This document shows, one piece after another, positions 43,802 through 54,434 of a stretch of 64,000 nucleotides of DNA; positions within the stretch are counted from its first letter, which is position 1; the number at the start of each line of letters is the position of its first letter. A model generated the notes under the pieces. That model saw only the letters and a program-made list of their open reading frames with translations. It was not told the origin of the DNA and searched no databases. Location: assembly GCF_039839275.1 (NCBI RefSeq), contig NZ_JBDOQP010000002.1, positions 930,001 to 994,000 on the forward strand, written 5' to 3'. The DNA is from Aerobium sp039839275 (GTDB lineage: Bacteria > Pseudomonadota > Alphaproteobacteria > Rhizobiales > Rhizobiaceae). A program made the translations under genes and the position numbers.

Positions 43802-45334
43802 ATGGTATCGCGGGTCACGACGATCGCCTTTGAGGGCGTGGAGGCGGTTCCTGTCGACGTGCAGGTTCTGGTCGGTCCGGGCAAGGTCGGAATGCAGATC
43901 GTCGGCCTCGCCGACAAGGCTGTGGCCGAGAGCCGCGAACGGGTACAGGCGGCGCTCCAGGCCTCCGGCCTTTCGATGCCTGCGAAGAAGGTGATCGTCA
44001 ATCTGGCGCCGGCCGACCTACCCAAGGAGGGCAGCCACTACGATCTGCCGATCGCGCTCGGGCTGATGGCGGCCATCGGCGTCATTCCAACCGACGCGAT
44101 TGCTTCCTATGTGGTTCTGGGCGAACTCGGTCTCGACGGGGCCATCGCGGCGGTGGCCGGGGCACTGCCGGCTGCGATCGGGGCGAATGCGATGGGCAAG
44201 GGGCTCATCTGCCCGCATGACGTAGGCCCCGAGGCCGCATGGGCCGGAGAACAGATCGACATTCTCGCGCCGCGCAGCCTGATCGCCATCGCCAATCATT
44301 TTCGCGGAACGCAGGTTCTGTCGCGGCCCGAACCGGCAACGCAGGCCGCACCCAGCAACCTGCCGGACCTCGCGGACATCAAGGGTCAGGAGACGGCGCG
44401 GCGCGCGCTGGAGATCGCGGCCGCCGGCGGACACAACCTGCTGATGATCGGGCCGCCCGGATCGGGCAAGTCGATGCTGGCGCAGCGCCTGCCGTCGATC
44501 TTGCCGAAACTGCTGCCGCGCGAACTGCTGGAGGTGTCGATGGTCGCCTCCATCGCCGGGGAGATTGCCGAAGGGCGGTTGTCTGACCGGCGGCCGTTTC
44601 GCGCGCCGCACCACTCCGCCACAATGGCCGCCCTCATCGGCGGCGGGCTCAAGGTGCGTCCGGGGGAGGCATCATTGGCGCATCATGGCGTGCTCTTTCT
44701 CGACGAGTTGCCGGAGTTCTCGCCCCAGACGCTCGATTCGCTGCGCCAGCCGCTGGAAACCGGCGAATGCGTGGTGGCACGAGCCAACGGGCGCGTGGCC
44801 TATCCCGCGCGTTTCCAGCTCGTGGCGGCGATGAACCCGTGCCGATGCGGCATGGCGGGCGAACCCGGCCATCGATGCGCGCGCGGCCCGCGTTGCCAGG
44901 CGGATTATCAGGCGCGGATTTCAGGCCCACTGCTCGACCGGATCGACCTGCGAGTCGACGTGCCGGCGGTTACCGCTTCCGATCTGATCGGTCCGTCACG
45001 GTCGGAACCGAGTGCTGTGGTGGCGGAAAGGGTCGCACGGGCGCGCACCATTCAAGCGGCGCGCTTTTCGGCGCTCGGCATCGACGGAGTGACCACCAAT
45101 GCCGGCTGCCCGACTGCGCTGGTCGAGGAAGTTGCGGCGCTCGATGCGCCGGGAACCGCGCTCTTGCGCGAAGCAAGCGACAAGTTCGGCTTCTCCGCCC
45201 GCGCCTACCACCGCGTCCTCAAGGTGGCGCGCACGCTTGCCGATCTGGACGGCAGGGATTCCGTGGGGCGCATCCACCTTGCAGAGGCGATATCAAGCCG
45301 CATGGCTGGCGAGAGGCTGGCTCAGGCCGCATAG
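43802..45334 (+). CDS. comM: YifB/ComM family Mg-chelatase-like AAA ATPase
   Basis: A 510-residue protein. Residues 1-180 carry a Lon-protease-like domain (GMQIVGLADKAVAESRERVQAAL). The AAA core has Walker A GPPGSGKS, Walker B GVLFLDELPEF and the R-finger region, and the C-terminal part ends with a Mg-chelatase-type domain (FGFSARAYHRVLKVARTLADL). ComM is a hexameric helicase promoting branch migration during natural transformation and recombination. The LexA box upstream points to DNA-damage induction. Confidence 0.93.
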   Translation: MVSRVTTIAFEGVEAVPVDVQVLVGPGKVGMQIVGLADKAVAESRERVQAALQASGLSMPAKKVIVNLAPADLPKEGSHYDLPIALGLMAAIGVIPTDAIASYVVLGELGLDGAIAAVAGALPAAIGANAMGKGLICPHDVGPEAAWAGEQIDILAPRSLIAIANHFRGTQVLSRPEPATQAAPSNLPDLADIKGQETARRALEIAAAGGHNLLMIGPPGSGKSMLAQRLPSILPKLLPRELLEVSMVASIAGEIAEGRLSDRRPFRAPHHSATMAALIGGGLKVRPGEASLAHHGVLFLDELPEFSPQTLDSLRQPLETGECVVARANGRVAYPARFQLVAAMNPCRCGMAGEPGHRCARGPRCQADYQARISGPLLDRIDLRVDVPAVTASDLIGPSRSEPSAVVAERVARARTIQAARFSALGIDGVTTNAGCPTALVEEVAALDAPGTALLREASDKFGFSARAYHRVLKVARTLADLDGRDSVGRIHLAEAISSRMAGERLAQAA

Positions 45335-45426
45335 ACAAGTCGGGCGGAGACAATGTGGGCCCGCTGACAAGCAGCAGGGTCACGCGATGCGATCAGGCGT
45401 CCCGAAGGTGCCGTGTCACGATGGTT

Positions 45427-46050
45427 TCAGTTGACCGCGCCAACGAGCATGTTCTGCTCTTCACGCAGCGACACCCAGCGGCCGGTATGGGTCGACGCCT
45501 GGCGCTTGAGGAAGCGATAGCCGGTCTTGTACCACGGCTTCATCTCGTCATTGAGGTTGTCGAGGATGAAGTCGCCGCGGTCGGTCCGCACCGTCAGGAC
45601 CGCGTGCCCCTCACCGTCCGGCTTGCGCAGCACCGTGATCAGCAGATTGGCAAGCGCGATGCCCTTGTCGGCGAGCATGCGACGCTTTTCCAGAACGTAG
45701 TCCTCGCAGTCGCCGACGCCGTGAACCGGGTACTCCCAGAGCTCGGCCTTGCCGTAGATGTCGAAATCGCTCATCGGCTTGACGGCTTGGTTGACTGCCT
45801 GATTGACGCGCGCGATGGCCGCCCAGATCTTGTCGCTGACGACCAGCGGGCCCGGATCGCGCGAGCGGATCGCGCATTCCGCCGGATTGGCCTTGCAGAA
45901 TTCGTAGTGACCGATCGGCTGCGAGGTGATGCCGCCCGTAACCATCGAGGTCACGCCCGATGCCTCCGACGTGCTTCCCGTTGCAGCCGCGAAGAACAAT
46001 GCGGCGGCAAAAAGCGGCCATAGCCGCCACATGCCAAGCGTGGCTCTCAT
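45427..46050 (-). CDS. Transglutaminase-like cysteine peptidase (BTLCP family)
   Basis: A 207-residue periplasmic protein with an N-terminal signal (RATLGMWRLWPLFAAALFFA). The catalytic triad of the bacterial transglutaminase-like Cys proteinase family is visible: Cys in VGDCEDYVLEK, His in GEGHAVLTV and Asp in ILDNLNDE. The family is often close to LapG-like biofilm systems; no such partner is here. ATG 46050 is preferred over TTG 46059. A hairpin separates it from the upstream phaZ gene. Confidence 0.88.
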   Translation of the reverse strand: MRATLGMWRLWPLFAAALFFAAATGSTSEASGVTSMVTGGITSQPIGHYEFCKANPAECAIRSRDPGPLVVSDKIWAAIARVNQAVNQAVKPMSDFDIYGKAELWEYPVHGVGDCEDYVLEKRRMLADKGIALANLLITVLRKPDGEGHAVLTVRTDRGDFILDNLNDEMKPWYKTGYRFLKRQASTHTGRWVSLREEQNMLVGAVN

Positions 46051-46165
46051 ATCGCCCAAACCCCGAAAGTCACCGAATCTTCTGGTCGTTAAATAAAAGT
46101 TAAGTGACGGTTTGAATGCAAGTCAATTGACGGAGCCGTGAGGAATGCCGGCATGGTTACCGTTG

Positions 46166-46201
46166 GGCGCCCACTGTGGCAAGTTGCACACAGTAGGCGC
46201 C
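46166..46201 (-). terminator. Stem-loop after phaZ
   Basis: A 13-base stem with one mismatch (GGCGCC-ACTGTG type arms) and a 10-base loop, beginning eight bases after the phaZ stop. No T-run follows on the minus strand, so it may terminate or stabilise rather than act as a classic intrinsic terminator. Confidence 0.45.
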
Positions 46202-46208
46202 ACGCGAT

Positions 46209-47489
46209 TCAGCCCTTTGAACTGACGAGGCGCGGCTTTGCCTGCCCGCCCGTGCGCGCCTTGCGCCCGTTGCTCGCCATGAAGTCCACGATGCGCGGCA
46301 CGATCTCGGCGCGGAAGCGGGAGCCGTTGAAGACGCCGTAATGGCCGACCTTCGGCTGCATGTAGTGAGCGCGCTTCTCTTCAGGGATGTTCACGCACAG
46401 ATCATGCGCGGCTTGCGTCTGGCCGAGGCCGGAAATGTCGTCGTTCTCGCCTTCGACGGTGAACAGGGCGACGTTCCGCACGGCCGTCAGGTCAACCTTC
46501 TCGCTGCGGTGCAGCATCTGTCCTTTCGGCAGATCATGCCGCACGAAGACGGTGTCGACCGTCTGCAGATAGAATTCCGCCGTCAGATCCATCACCGCGA
46601 GGTATTCGTCGTAGAAGTCACGATGCTTTTCCGCCGAGTCGCCATCGTTCTTCACCAAATGGACGAAGAAGTCCTTCTGCGCGATGAGGTGGCGGTCGAG
46701 ATTCATGCTCATGAAGCCCGAGAGCTGCAGAAAACCGGGATAGACGTCACGCATAAAGCCGGGATTGGGAAACGGCACCTGCATGATGACGTTGTCGCGG
46801 AACCAGTCGATGCCCTTTTCCTCGGCCAGGTTGTTGACGGCGGTCGGGTTGCGGCGCGTATCGATCGGCCCGCCCATCAGCGTCATCGAGGCCGGTGCGT
46901 TGGCGTCGCCGCGCGCTTCCATCACCGCGACTGCGGCCAGCACCGGCACCGAGGGCTGGCACACGGCCATCACATGGGTGTCGGGACCAAGGTGATGCAG
47001 CATGTCGATGACGTAGTCGATATAGTCATCGAGGTCGAAGCGGCCATCGGACAGCGGCACCATGCGCGCGTCGGTCCAGTCGGTGATGTAGACTTCAGCA
47101 TGCTGGGTCATCGACTCGACCGTGCCGCGCAGGAGCGTGGCATAGTGGCCGGACATCGGCGCGACGATCAGCAGCTTCGGGTCAGGACGCCTGCCCTTCG
47201 GCAGGGCACGCTCAAAATGGATCAGGTCGCAGAACGGCCGAGACCACACGACCTTTTCCTTCATCTCGACTTCGGTGAAATCCACCTTGGCGGTCGGCAG
47301 GTTGAAATCCGGCTTGGCATAGCGCCGTGTCGTGCGCTCGAAAACTTCCGCGGCGGCCGACATCGAGCGCCCGAACGGCGTCGTCGACAACGGGTTCAGC
47401 GGATTCTTGTAGAAGAGGCCGAGAGCATCGGCATAGGCCCTATAGGGCTGGAGAACGGCATGGTTGAATTCGTAGAGCTGATAGTACAT
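46209..47489 (-). CDS. phaZ: Intracellular polyhydroxyalkanoate depolymerase
   Basis: A 426-residue alpha/beta enzyme: MYYQLYEFNHAVLQPYR at the start, LIVAPMSGHYATLLRGTVE, VYITDWTDARMVP and VCQPSVPVLAA, in which Cys replaces the usual Ser at the nucleophile elbow as in PhaZ of rhizobia. It breaks down stored polyhydroxybutyrate. The His near the end (VGHYGVF) completes the triad. A TTGC-N6-GCAA inverted repeat lies 83 bases upstream of the start. Confidence 0.93.
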   Translation of the reverse strand: MYYQLYEFNHAVLQPYRAYADALGLFYKNPLNPLSTTPFGRSMSAAAEVFERTTRRYAKPDFNLPTAKVDFTEVEMKEKVVWSRPFCDLIHFERALPKGRRPDPKLLIVAPMSGHYATLLRGTVESMTQHAEVYITDWTDARMVPLSDGRFDLDDYIDYVIDMLHHLGPDTHVMAVCQPSVPVLAAVAVMEARGDANAPASMTLMGGPIDTRRNPTAVNNLAEEKGIDWFRDNVIMQVPFPNPGFMRDVYPGFLQLSGFMSMNLDRHLIAQKDFFVHLVKNDGDSAEKHRDFYDEYLAVMDLTAEFYLQTVDTVFVRHDLPKGQMLHRSEKVDLTAVRNVALFTVEGENDDISGLGQTQAAHDLCVNIPEEKRAHYMQPKVGHYGVFNGSRFRAEIVPRIVDFMASNGRKARTGGQAKPRLVSSKG

Positions 47490-47571
47490 CGGCGCTCCTT
47501 GGCCGCGGCCGGCAGCGGCGGGAAGGGCAGCCGGTCAATGCAAACGTTATGCGGCAAAAGCTAACAGTCTT

Positions 47572-47585
47572 TTGCTGCGATGCAA
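47572..47585. promoter_or_regulatory. Possible PhaR-type site upstream of phaZ
   Basis: TTGCTGCGATGCAA is an inverted repeat (TTGC/GCAA, inner TGC-N3-GCA). PhaR regulators of PHA granule genes bind TGC-rich repeats of this general form (recalled). It lies 83 bases from the phaZ start. Confidence 0.4.
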
Positions 47586-47626
47586 TAGAACCGGGCATGG
47601 TTTCTCGGTGGTTATCTTGCAGTGCG

Positions 47627-48175
47627 TCAGAATGAGTGCAGCATCAGGACACGCTCCCACGCCGCGACGCCCGCGGGAAGCTCCGAAAGGAACGTTTCGC
47701 GCAATGCCGACGGCGCCTCCTCCCAAGGCAGCACGGAAAAGTCGCGGCGAGCATAGAATGGTGCGTTGAACGGCACGTAGCGAAATGTCGTGAGACTGAC
47801 GCCACGATGCCGTCCGCGCCGCGCCTCTTGGATCACGTGACGAACGAGCGACGCCCCCAGCCCCTTGCGGCCGTGGCCGGGATCGACGGAAATCTCGCGT
47901 AGATGAAGGAACTCGCCGCGAGGACCCGCCACCGCATAGCCGACAGGAAGGCGGCTTGCATCGTCGACGACGACCCAGCACTGGTGCCCTTCCAGCATCG
48001 CGCGAAAATCCGCCAGACTGGCGAGCGGATTGTCGGCGATCTGCGGATATCCGTGCTCACGGAACAGGGCTGCGGCCCGGTTCTCGACCTTCAGCAGCCA
48101 GCGATCATCATCGCGACGATGCGGCCGGATGGAATATCCGGCCGGAAGCGTCGCGACAGGCCCATCAGCCGTCAT
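47627..48175 (-). CDS. GNAT family N-acetyltransferase
   Basis: A 182-residue GNAT protein: VDPGHGRKGLGASLVRHVIQEA is the acetyl-CoA loop (motif A), with VVVDDASRLPVGYAVAG ahead of it. The acceptor is unknown. It overlaps the preceding DUF1330 gene by 11 bases on the same strand, so the two are co-translated. Confidence 0.88.
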   Translation of the reverse strand: MTADGPVATLPAGYSIRPHRRDDDRWLLKVENRAAALFREHGYPQIADNPLASLADFRAMLEGHQCWVVVDDASRLPVGYAVAGPRGEFLHLREISVDPGHGRKGLGASLVRHVIQEARRGRHRGVSLTTFRYVPFNAPFYARRDFSVLPWEEAPSALRETFLSELPAGVAAWERVLMLHSF

Positions 48176-48458
48176 GGCCCTCGACGATCACCATCTCGGC
48201 GTCGGCAACGGTGATGCGGATCGCCTTGGCTGCCTGGTACTCGTCGGAGTTATAGCAATCGAGAGCGGCCTGCATCGACGGGAACTCAATGACGACGTTG
48301 CGGGCCCTGCCCCGGCCCTCCAGGGCTTTCCACTCGCCGCCCCGCGCCAGGAACCGGGCGCCGAAGCGCTCGAAGGCGGGTTTCGCCGTGGCAACGTAGT
48401 CCTTGTAGCGTTCCGGGTCCTGCACATCGACATGTGCGATCCAGTATCCCTTGGCCAT
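48165..48458 (-). CDS. DUF1330 domain protein
   Basis: A 97-residue protein of the DUF1330 family, an alpha-beta-barrel fold related to EthD and monooxygenase-like dimers: GYWIAHVDVQDPERYKDYV, FLARGGEWKALEG, VVIEFPSMQAALDCYNSDEYQAAK. No catalytic function has been shown for the family. The end overlaps the GNAT gene. It lies 23 bases downstream of pyrF on the same strand. Confidence 0.9.
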   Translation of the reverse strand: MAKGYWIAHVDVQDPERYKDYVATAKPAFERFGARFLARGGEWKALEGRGRARNVVIEFPSMQAALDCYNSDEYQAAKAIRITVADAEMVIVEGHDG

Positions 48459-48481
48459 GCAGCCCTCCCTTTCATGACGTT

Positions 48482-49174
48482 TCAGGCGGCCGCCATTTCA
48501 GCCAGAATGGCCTGGGCGGCTTCGCGCCGGTCCGGCGCCCCGATGATCGGGCGCGCCACGACCAGATGGCTGGCGCCGGCGCGCAGGGCGTCCGAGGGCG
48601 TCATCACGCGTTTCTGGTCGCCTCGCTCGGCGCCGGCAGGCCGGATGCCGGGCGTGACGATCGCCATGTCCGGGCCGACGATCTTGCGGACGGCGGCGGC
48701 TTCCGCCGCCGAGCAGACGATGCCCCCCATGCCCGCCTGCAGTGCCTGTTCGGCGCGACGCAGCACGAGCGTGTGCGGGTCGTATTCGTAGCCTGCATCC
48801 TGCAGGTCCTGTTCATCCATCGAGGTGAGCACCGTTACTCCCAGAAGCGTCAGGCCGGAGCCCCGCGCTGCTGCCACCGCGGCGCGCATGGCCTTGGGAT
48901 AGGCGTGCAGGGTCAGCATGCTGACGCCCATCCGGGCAACGTTCTCGACACCTTCGGCAACGGTGTTGTCGATATCGAGCAGTTTCATGTCGAGAAAGAC
49001 CTGCTTGCCGTCGCGCACGAGGTCACGCGCGAACTCGAGCCCGCCGGAAAAGACGAGGCGGTAGCCGATCTTGTAGAAGTTCGCCACGCCGTCGAGCTGG
49101 CGGACGGCCTGCTCGGCTTCGGCAACAGTGGGAAGGTCGAGCCCGACAATCAGGCGCTCGCTGATCGCGGTCAT
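48482..49174 (-). CDS. pyrF: Orotidine 5-phosphate decarboxylase
   Basis: A 230-residue TIM barrel: LIVGLDLPTVAEAE, YKIGYRLVFSGG, the catalytic FLDMKLLDIDNTV (Asp-x-Lys-x2-x-Asp array), PGIRPAGAERGDQKR phosphate loop and VVARPIIGAPD. It makes UMP in pyrimidine synthesis. The ATG at 49174 is one base from the preceding stop, which excludes the longer frame to 49207. Confidence 0.95.
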   Translation of the reverse strand: MTAISERLIVGLDLPTVAEAEQAVRQLDGVANFYKIGYRLVFSGGLEFARDLVRDGKQVFLDMKLLDIDNTVAEGVENVARMGVSMLTLHAYPKAMRAAVAAARGSGLTLLGVTVLTSMDEQDLQDAGYEYDPHTLVLRRAEQALQAGMGGIVCSAAEAAAVRKIVGPDMAIVTPGIRPAGAERGDQKRVMTPSDALRAGASHLVVARPIIGAPDRREAAQAILAEMAAA

Positions 49175-49175
49175 C

Positions 49176-49763
49176 TCAACGGGTCCTTCCGGACAACAGC
49201 CAGGCATGCTCGATCAGCGTCCTGCAGACGTTCTGCATCGATTTCTGCATGCGCTCGTCCTTGAACGCGCCGTGCTCGTCAAATGCCTCTTCCGCGTTCG
49301 GAACCGAGCATTGCGGCGAGATCAGGTCCATCTGGATATGTGCCAGGACCTGTCGGAGGTGGGATGCGGAACGGATGCCTGCGAAATGGCCGGGCGAGGA
49401 CGAACAGATCGCGACAACCTTGCCGGGCAGCGGGCGCAGCGGTTTGCCGCCGTCACTCTTGATGCGGCTGATCCAGTCGATCGTGTTCTTCAGCAATGGC
49501 GGTATCGAGCTATTGTATTCCGGCGTCGCGATGAGCACACCGTCGGCGGCGTCGACCAGGCGGGCAACCTTGTAGGCACTCTCCGGAATGCCCTGCTCCT
49601 CCTGCAGATCCTCGTCCATGATCGGCAGCGGATAATCAGCAAGTGAAATGCGCGTCACATTCGCGCCCTGCAGCGCCAGTTCCTTCTGCGCAACGTCTGC
49701 GGTCTTGCCGCTGAAGGCTCCGCTGCGGATGGAGCCGGCAAGAACCAGAATAGTTGGCGTCAT
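49176..49763 (-). CDS. NADPH-dependent FMN reductase family protein
   Basis: A 195-residue flavodoxin-like protein: ILVLAGSIRSGAFS phosphate loop for FMN, TPEYNSSIPPLLKNTIDWISR and ICSSSPGHFAGIRSASHL. Such proteins reduce quinones, azo compounds or chromate. Nothing nearby tells the substrate. It sits one base upstream of pyrF and so is co-transcribed with it. Confidence 0.9.
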   Translation of the reverse strand: MTPTILVLAGSIRSGAFSGKTADVAQKELALQGANVTRISLADYPLPIMDEDLQEEQGIPESAYKVARLVDAADGVLIATPEYNSSIPPLLKNTIDWISRIKSDGGKPLRPLPGKVVAICSSSPGHFAGIRSASHLRQVLAHIQMDLISPQCSVPNAEEAFDEHGAFKDERMQKSMQNVCRTLIEHAWLLSGRTR

Positions 49764-49832
49764 GGCTGGTGAATGCCCTCGTTGTTCAGGGCCTCCGGAT
49801 ACATCCGTTCGCCAGCGCTTGTCAAAGTCGCG

Positions 49833-50435
49833 TCAGGACGCCATCGGACGGCGGTAAATCCACAATTGCGTGGGCGGCAGGTTGCGTATGATGAAATCGA
49901 AATGTTCGACCGCGTAGTTGCCCCTGCCGGGCGGCACCGGAGATTTCGGCCCATAGGTCAGTTGCACGATGGGGCGTCCAACCGGGATGCGGTCAAGCAG
50001 GTCTTCGATATAGGCGACGCGCTGCGGCACGGGGAAATTCAGCAGCGGAACGCCGGAAACGACGGAATCGAACGTCATGGCACGGTTATCGCCCAGCGTC
50101 TCGTCGAGGTTGAAGGCGTCACCATGCACCACGTTCACGCCGGGATAGGCGGCGCGCAGATGCTCGACGAAATCCTGCGAATATTCGATCGACCACAGCG
50201 ATTGCGGCTTCACGCCCGCTTCTAGGATTGCCTTGGTGATCACGCCGGTGCCGGGGCCCAGTTCAAGCACCGGCAACCCTGAATGAGGATTGACGACCGA
50301 GGCCATGCGCTTCGCGGTGACGCTGCTGGTCGGGACGATCGAACCAACGGCCCGCGGCTTGTCGATCCACCCCTTGAAAAAGCGAAGTTCGTCATCGAAC
50401 CGCCGCGCAAGCGACTTTCGAAGGTTTTCGGCCAT
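49833..50435 (-). CDS. pmtA: Phospholipid N-methyltransferase PmtA (Sinorhizobium type)
   Basis: A 200-residue SAM-dependent methyltransferase: FDDELRFFKGWIDKPRAVGS at the N-terminus, VLELGPGTGVITKAIL as SAM loop, and VSGVPLLNFPVPQR. It converts phosphatidylethanolamine toward phosphatidylcholine, a lipid of rhizobial membranes. ATG 50435 (MAENLRKS) is chosen; the upstream extension is not conserved-looking. Similar rRNA dimethylase-like proteins exist, but the N-terminal motif favours PmtA. Confidence 0.82.
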   Translation of the reverse strand: MAENLRKSLARRFDDELRFFKGWIDKPRAVGSIVPTSSVTAKRMASVVNPHSGLPVLELGPGTGVITKAILEAGVKPQSLWSIEYSQDFVEHLRAAYPGVNVVHGDAFNLDETLGDNRAMTFDSVVSGVPLLNFPVPQRVAYIEDLLDRIPVGRPIVQLTYGPKSPVPPGRGNYAVEHFDFIIRNLPPTQLWIYRRPMAS

Positions 50436-50546
50436 GCGATGCCGCCTCCAGACCAGCAAATGTCGTTGACCTAAGGTAGGCCCTGCCGCGTCCGATGCAA
50501 GAGCGCGGCCCAAATTAGCGGTGGGCAGACACAGCCGGAGAAGCGG

Positions 50547-51680
50547 TCAGGACCGCTCTGCAAAGGAGTCGAAGAAGTCCTTCATGCGCGAGAAGAAACC
50601 CGTAGACTGAGGATTGTTCTCCTGCGACGAAATCTTCTCGAACTCCTCCAGCAACTCGCGCTGGCGCTTGGTCAGGTTCTGCGGCGTTTCGATCGCCACC
50701 TGGATGTAGAGATCACCGATCGTCGCCTGGCGCAGGATCGGCATGCCCTTGCCTTTCAGGCGGAACTGCTTGCCGTTCTGGGTGCCGTCCGGCACCTTGA
50801 CCCGCGCCTGCGATCCGTCAAGCGTGGTCACTTCGAAGGAGCCGCCAAGTGCAGCCGTGGTCATCGAGATCGGCACCTTGCAGAACAGGTCCGCACCGTC
50901 TCGCTGGAAGAATTCGTGCGGCTTAACCGACAGGAAAATATAGAGGTCGCCGGACGGCCCGCCACGCAGGCCGGCTTCGCCTTCGCCAGCGAGACGGATG
51001 CGGGTGCCGTCCTCGATGCCGGCGGGAATGTTCACCGACAGGGAGCGCTCCTCGGTAACGCGGCCCTGGCCGGCGCATTTCGGGCACGGATCGGGGATCG
51101 TCTGGCCGCGGCCCTGGCACTGCGGACAGGTGCGCTCGATCGAAAAGAATCCCTGGCTGGCGCGCACGCGACCCGAACCCGCGCACATCTGGCAGGTGAC
51201 GGGCTGGGTTCCGGGCTTCGCGCCGGAGCCCGAACAATCATCGCAGGTCACGGATGCCGGTACATGTATCTGCGCCGTCTTGCCGTTGAACGCTTCCTCC
51301 AGCGTGATTTCCATGTTGTAGCGCAAGTCGACGCCACGGTCGCGACCACCCGCGCCACGACCGCCGCGGCGGCCCATCATGTCGCCGAAGATGTCCTCGA
51401 AGATGTCGGCAAATCCGCCGGCGGCGAAGCCCTGCCCGGCACCACCCATGCCGCCCTGTTCGAAGGCAGCGTGGCCGAAGCGGTCATAGGCCGCGCGCTT
51501 CTGCGGGTCCTTGAGGCACTCATAGGCCTCGTTGATTTCCTTGAACTTGTGTTCGCACGCCGCATCACCCGGATTGCGGTCGGGATGGAACTGCATTGCG
51601 AGCTTGCGAAAAGCGCTCTTCAGCTCCTTCTCGTCTGCGCCCTTCTGGACGCCCAGCGTTTCGTAGAAATCAGCCTTCAT
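50547..51680 (-). CDS. dnaJ: Chaperone DnaJ
   Basis: A 377-residue type I J-protein: J domain with FHPDRN (HPD), a Gly-rich segment, four zinc repeats CDDCSGSG, CQMCAGSG, CPQCQGRG and CPKCAGQG, then the substrate domain. Two adjacent ATG codons (51683 and 51680) exist; the second is better spaced from AGGG. It is downstream of dnaK and separated by 193 bases that include a hairpin, so it probably gets less transcript. Confidence 0.95.
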   Translation of the reverse strand: MKADFYETLGVQKGADEKELKSAFRKLAMQFHPDRNPGDAACEHKFKEINEAYECLKDPQKRAAYDRFGHAAFEQGGMGGAGQGFAAGGFADIFEDIFGDMMGRRGGRGAGGRDRGVDLRYNMEITLEEAFNGKTAQIHVPASVTCDDCSGSGAKPGTQPVTCQMCAGSGRVRASQGFFSIERTCPQCQGRGQTIPDPCPKCAGQGRVTEERSLSVNIPAGIEDGTRIRLAGEGEAGLRGGPSGDLYIFLSVKPHEFFQRDGADLFCKVPISMTTAALGGSFEVTTLDGSQARVKVPDGTQNGKQFRLKGKGMPILRQATIGDLYIQVAIETPQNLTKRQRELLEEFEKISSQENNPQSTGFFSRMKDFFDSFAERS

Positions 51681-51830
51681 CATTTTCCCTGGGCGTCGAC
51701 CCGCCTTGGTTCTGCGCGGCGCTTCCTGTTCGGCTCCGCGCGGCTGGACCTCGATTTAGTGAGCTTTCGGCGCATATGCCAGAGCCAGCGGGCGAAAGGC
51801 CGGAAATCTCCGGCGACGAGCCATCAATGG

Positions 51831-51855
51831 CAAACCCGGCGCGAGGCCGGGTTTG
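51831..51855 (-). terminator. Hairpin between dnaK and dnaJ
   Basis: A perfect 10-base stem (CAAACCCGGC / GCCGGGTTTG) with a 5-base loop, located 18 bases after the dnaK stop. No T-run follows, so it probably attenuates or protects the dnaK message rather than stopping all transcription. Confidence 0.6.
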
Positions 51856-51873
51856 CGTTGACGTCAGGCCTGA

Positions 51874-53790
<1,917 letters not shown>

Positions 53791-53911
53791 AGTTCATTCT
53801 CTCCGTTAGCAGGCCGTCATGGACCCTATGAGGCGTTCCGGGGACGGCCCCTTCTCAGTCGAAATTTCACAAGTGCGCCCTGGCTTGTGGCGTCCTTGCG
53901 AGGTTGACGGG

Positions 53912-53941
53912 TATATAAGAAGCGCAGATTTACCGCGCAAG
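53912..53941 (-). promoter_or_regulatory. RpoH (sigma-32) promoter of dnaK
   Basis: On the minus strand CTTG (53938-53941), an 18-base spacer and CTTATATA (53912-53919) match the alphaproteobacterial RpoH consensus (CTTG, 17-18 bases, CYTATNT). The predicted transcript starts near 53905, about 115 bases before the dnaK ATG. Confidence 0.75.
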
Positions 53942-54074
53942 CCGCTTGGCATCATCAGTGACAGTGAAATGCCGTTCATCCCTCCCATATCATGCCGATG
54001 GAAAACCTGTCCCCCGTAATATCCATGGCCTGCGGCAACCGCCGTAACGGCTCTTTCAGGCCGGAGGCCTAGCG

Positions 54075-54434
54075 ATGCCGACAACACAACGACTATTCGT
54101 TCTCGCAGGAGGGCTTGCCGGGGCCGCCGGCGTGGCGCTGTCGGCGGTTGCCGCCCATGCCGGGGGCGGCAATATCGCAACCGCCGCGTCCTTCATGCTT
54201 GCGCATGCGCCGGCGCTGCTCGCGATCGGGCTCGTGGGCCGCGGCCGGGTTCTGGCCGCCGGGGGGAGCATCCTGCTCGTCGGACTGTTGCTTTTCTGCG
54301 CCGACCTTCTGTTGCGCCACTATGTCGGCGACCGGCTGTTTCCGATGTCCGCTCCGATCGGCGGCACGGCGATGATCGCTGGCTGGCTCGTCGTGGCGGC
54401 GTCGGCTTTCTCGTCCGGCAGCACGAAAAGCTGA
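54075..54434 (+). CDS. DUF423 small membrane protein
   Basis: A 119-residue protein with four spans. The N-terminal AGGLAGAAGVALSAVAAHA and the C-terminal APIGGTAMIAGWLVVAAS fit the DUF423/YgdD family of unknown function. It stops at 54434, directly against the stop of the converging oxidoreductase gene at 54435, with no base between. Confidence 0.82.
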   Translation: MPTTQRLFVLAGGLAGAAGVALSAVAAHAGGGNIATAASFMLAHAPALLAIGLVGRGRVLAAGGSILLVGLLLFCADLLLRHYVGDRLFPMSAPIGGTAMIAGWLVVAASAFSSGSTKS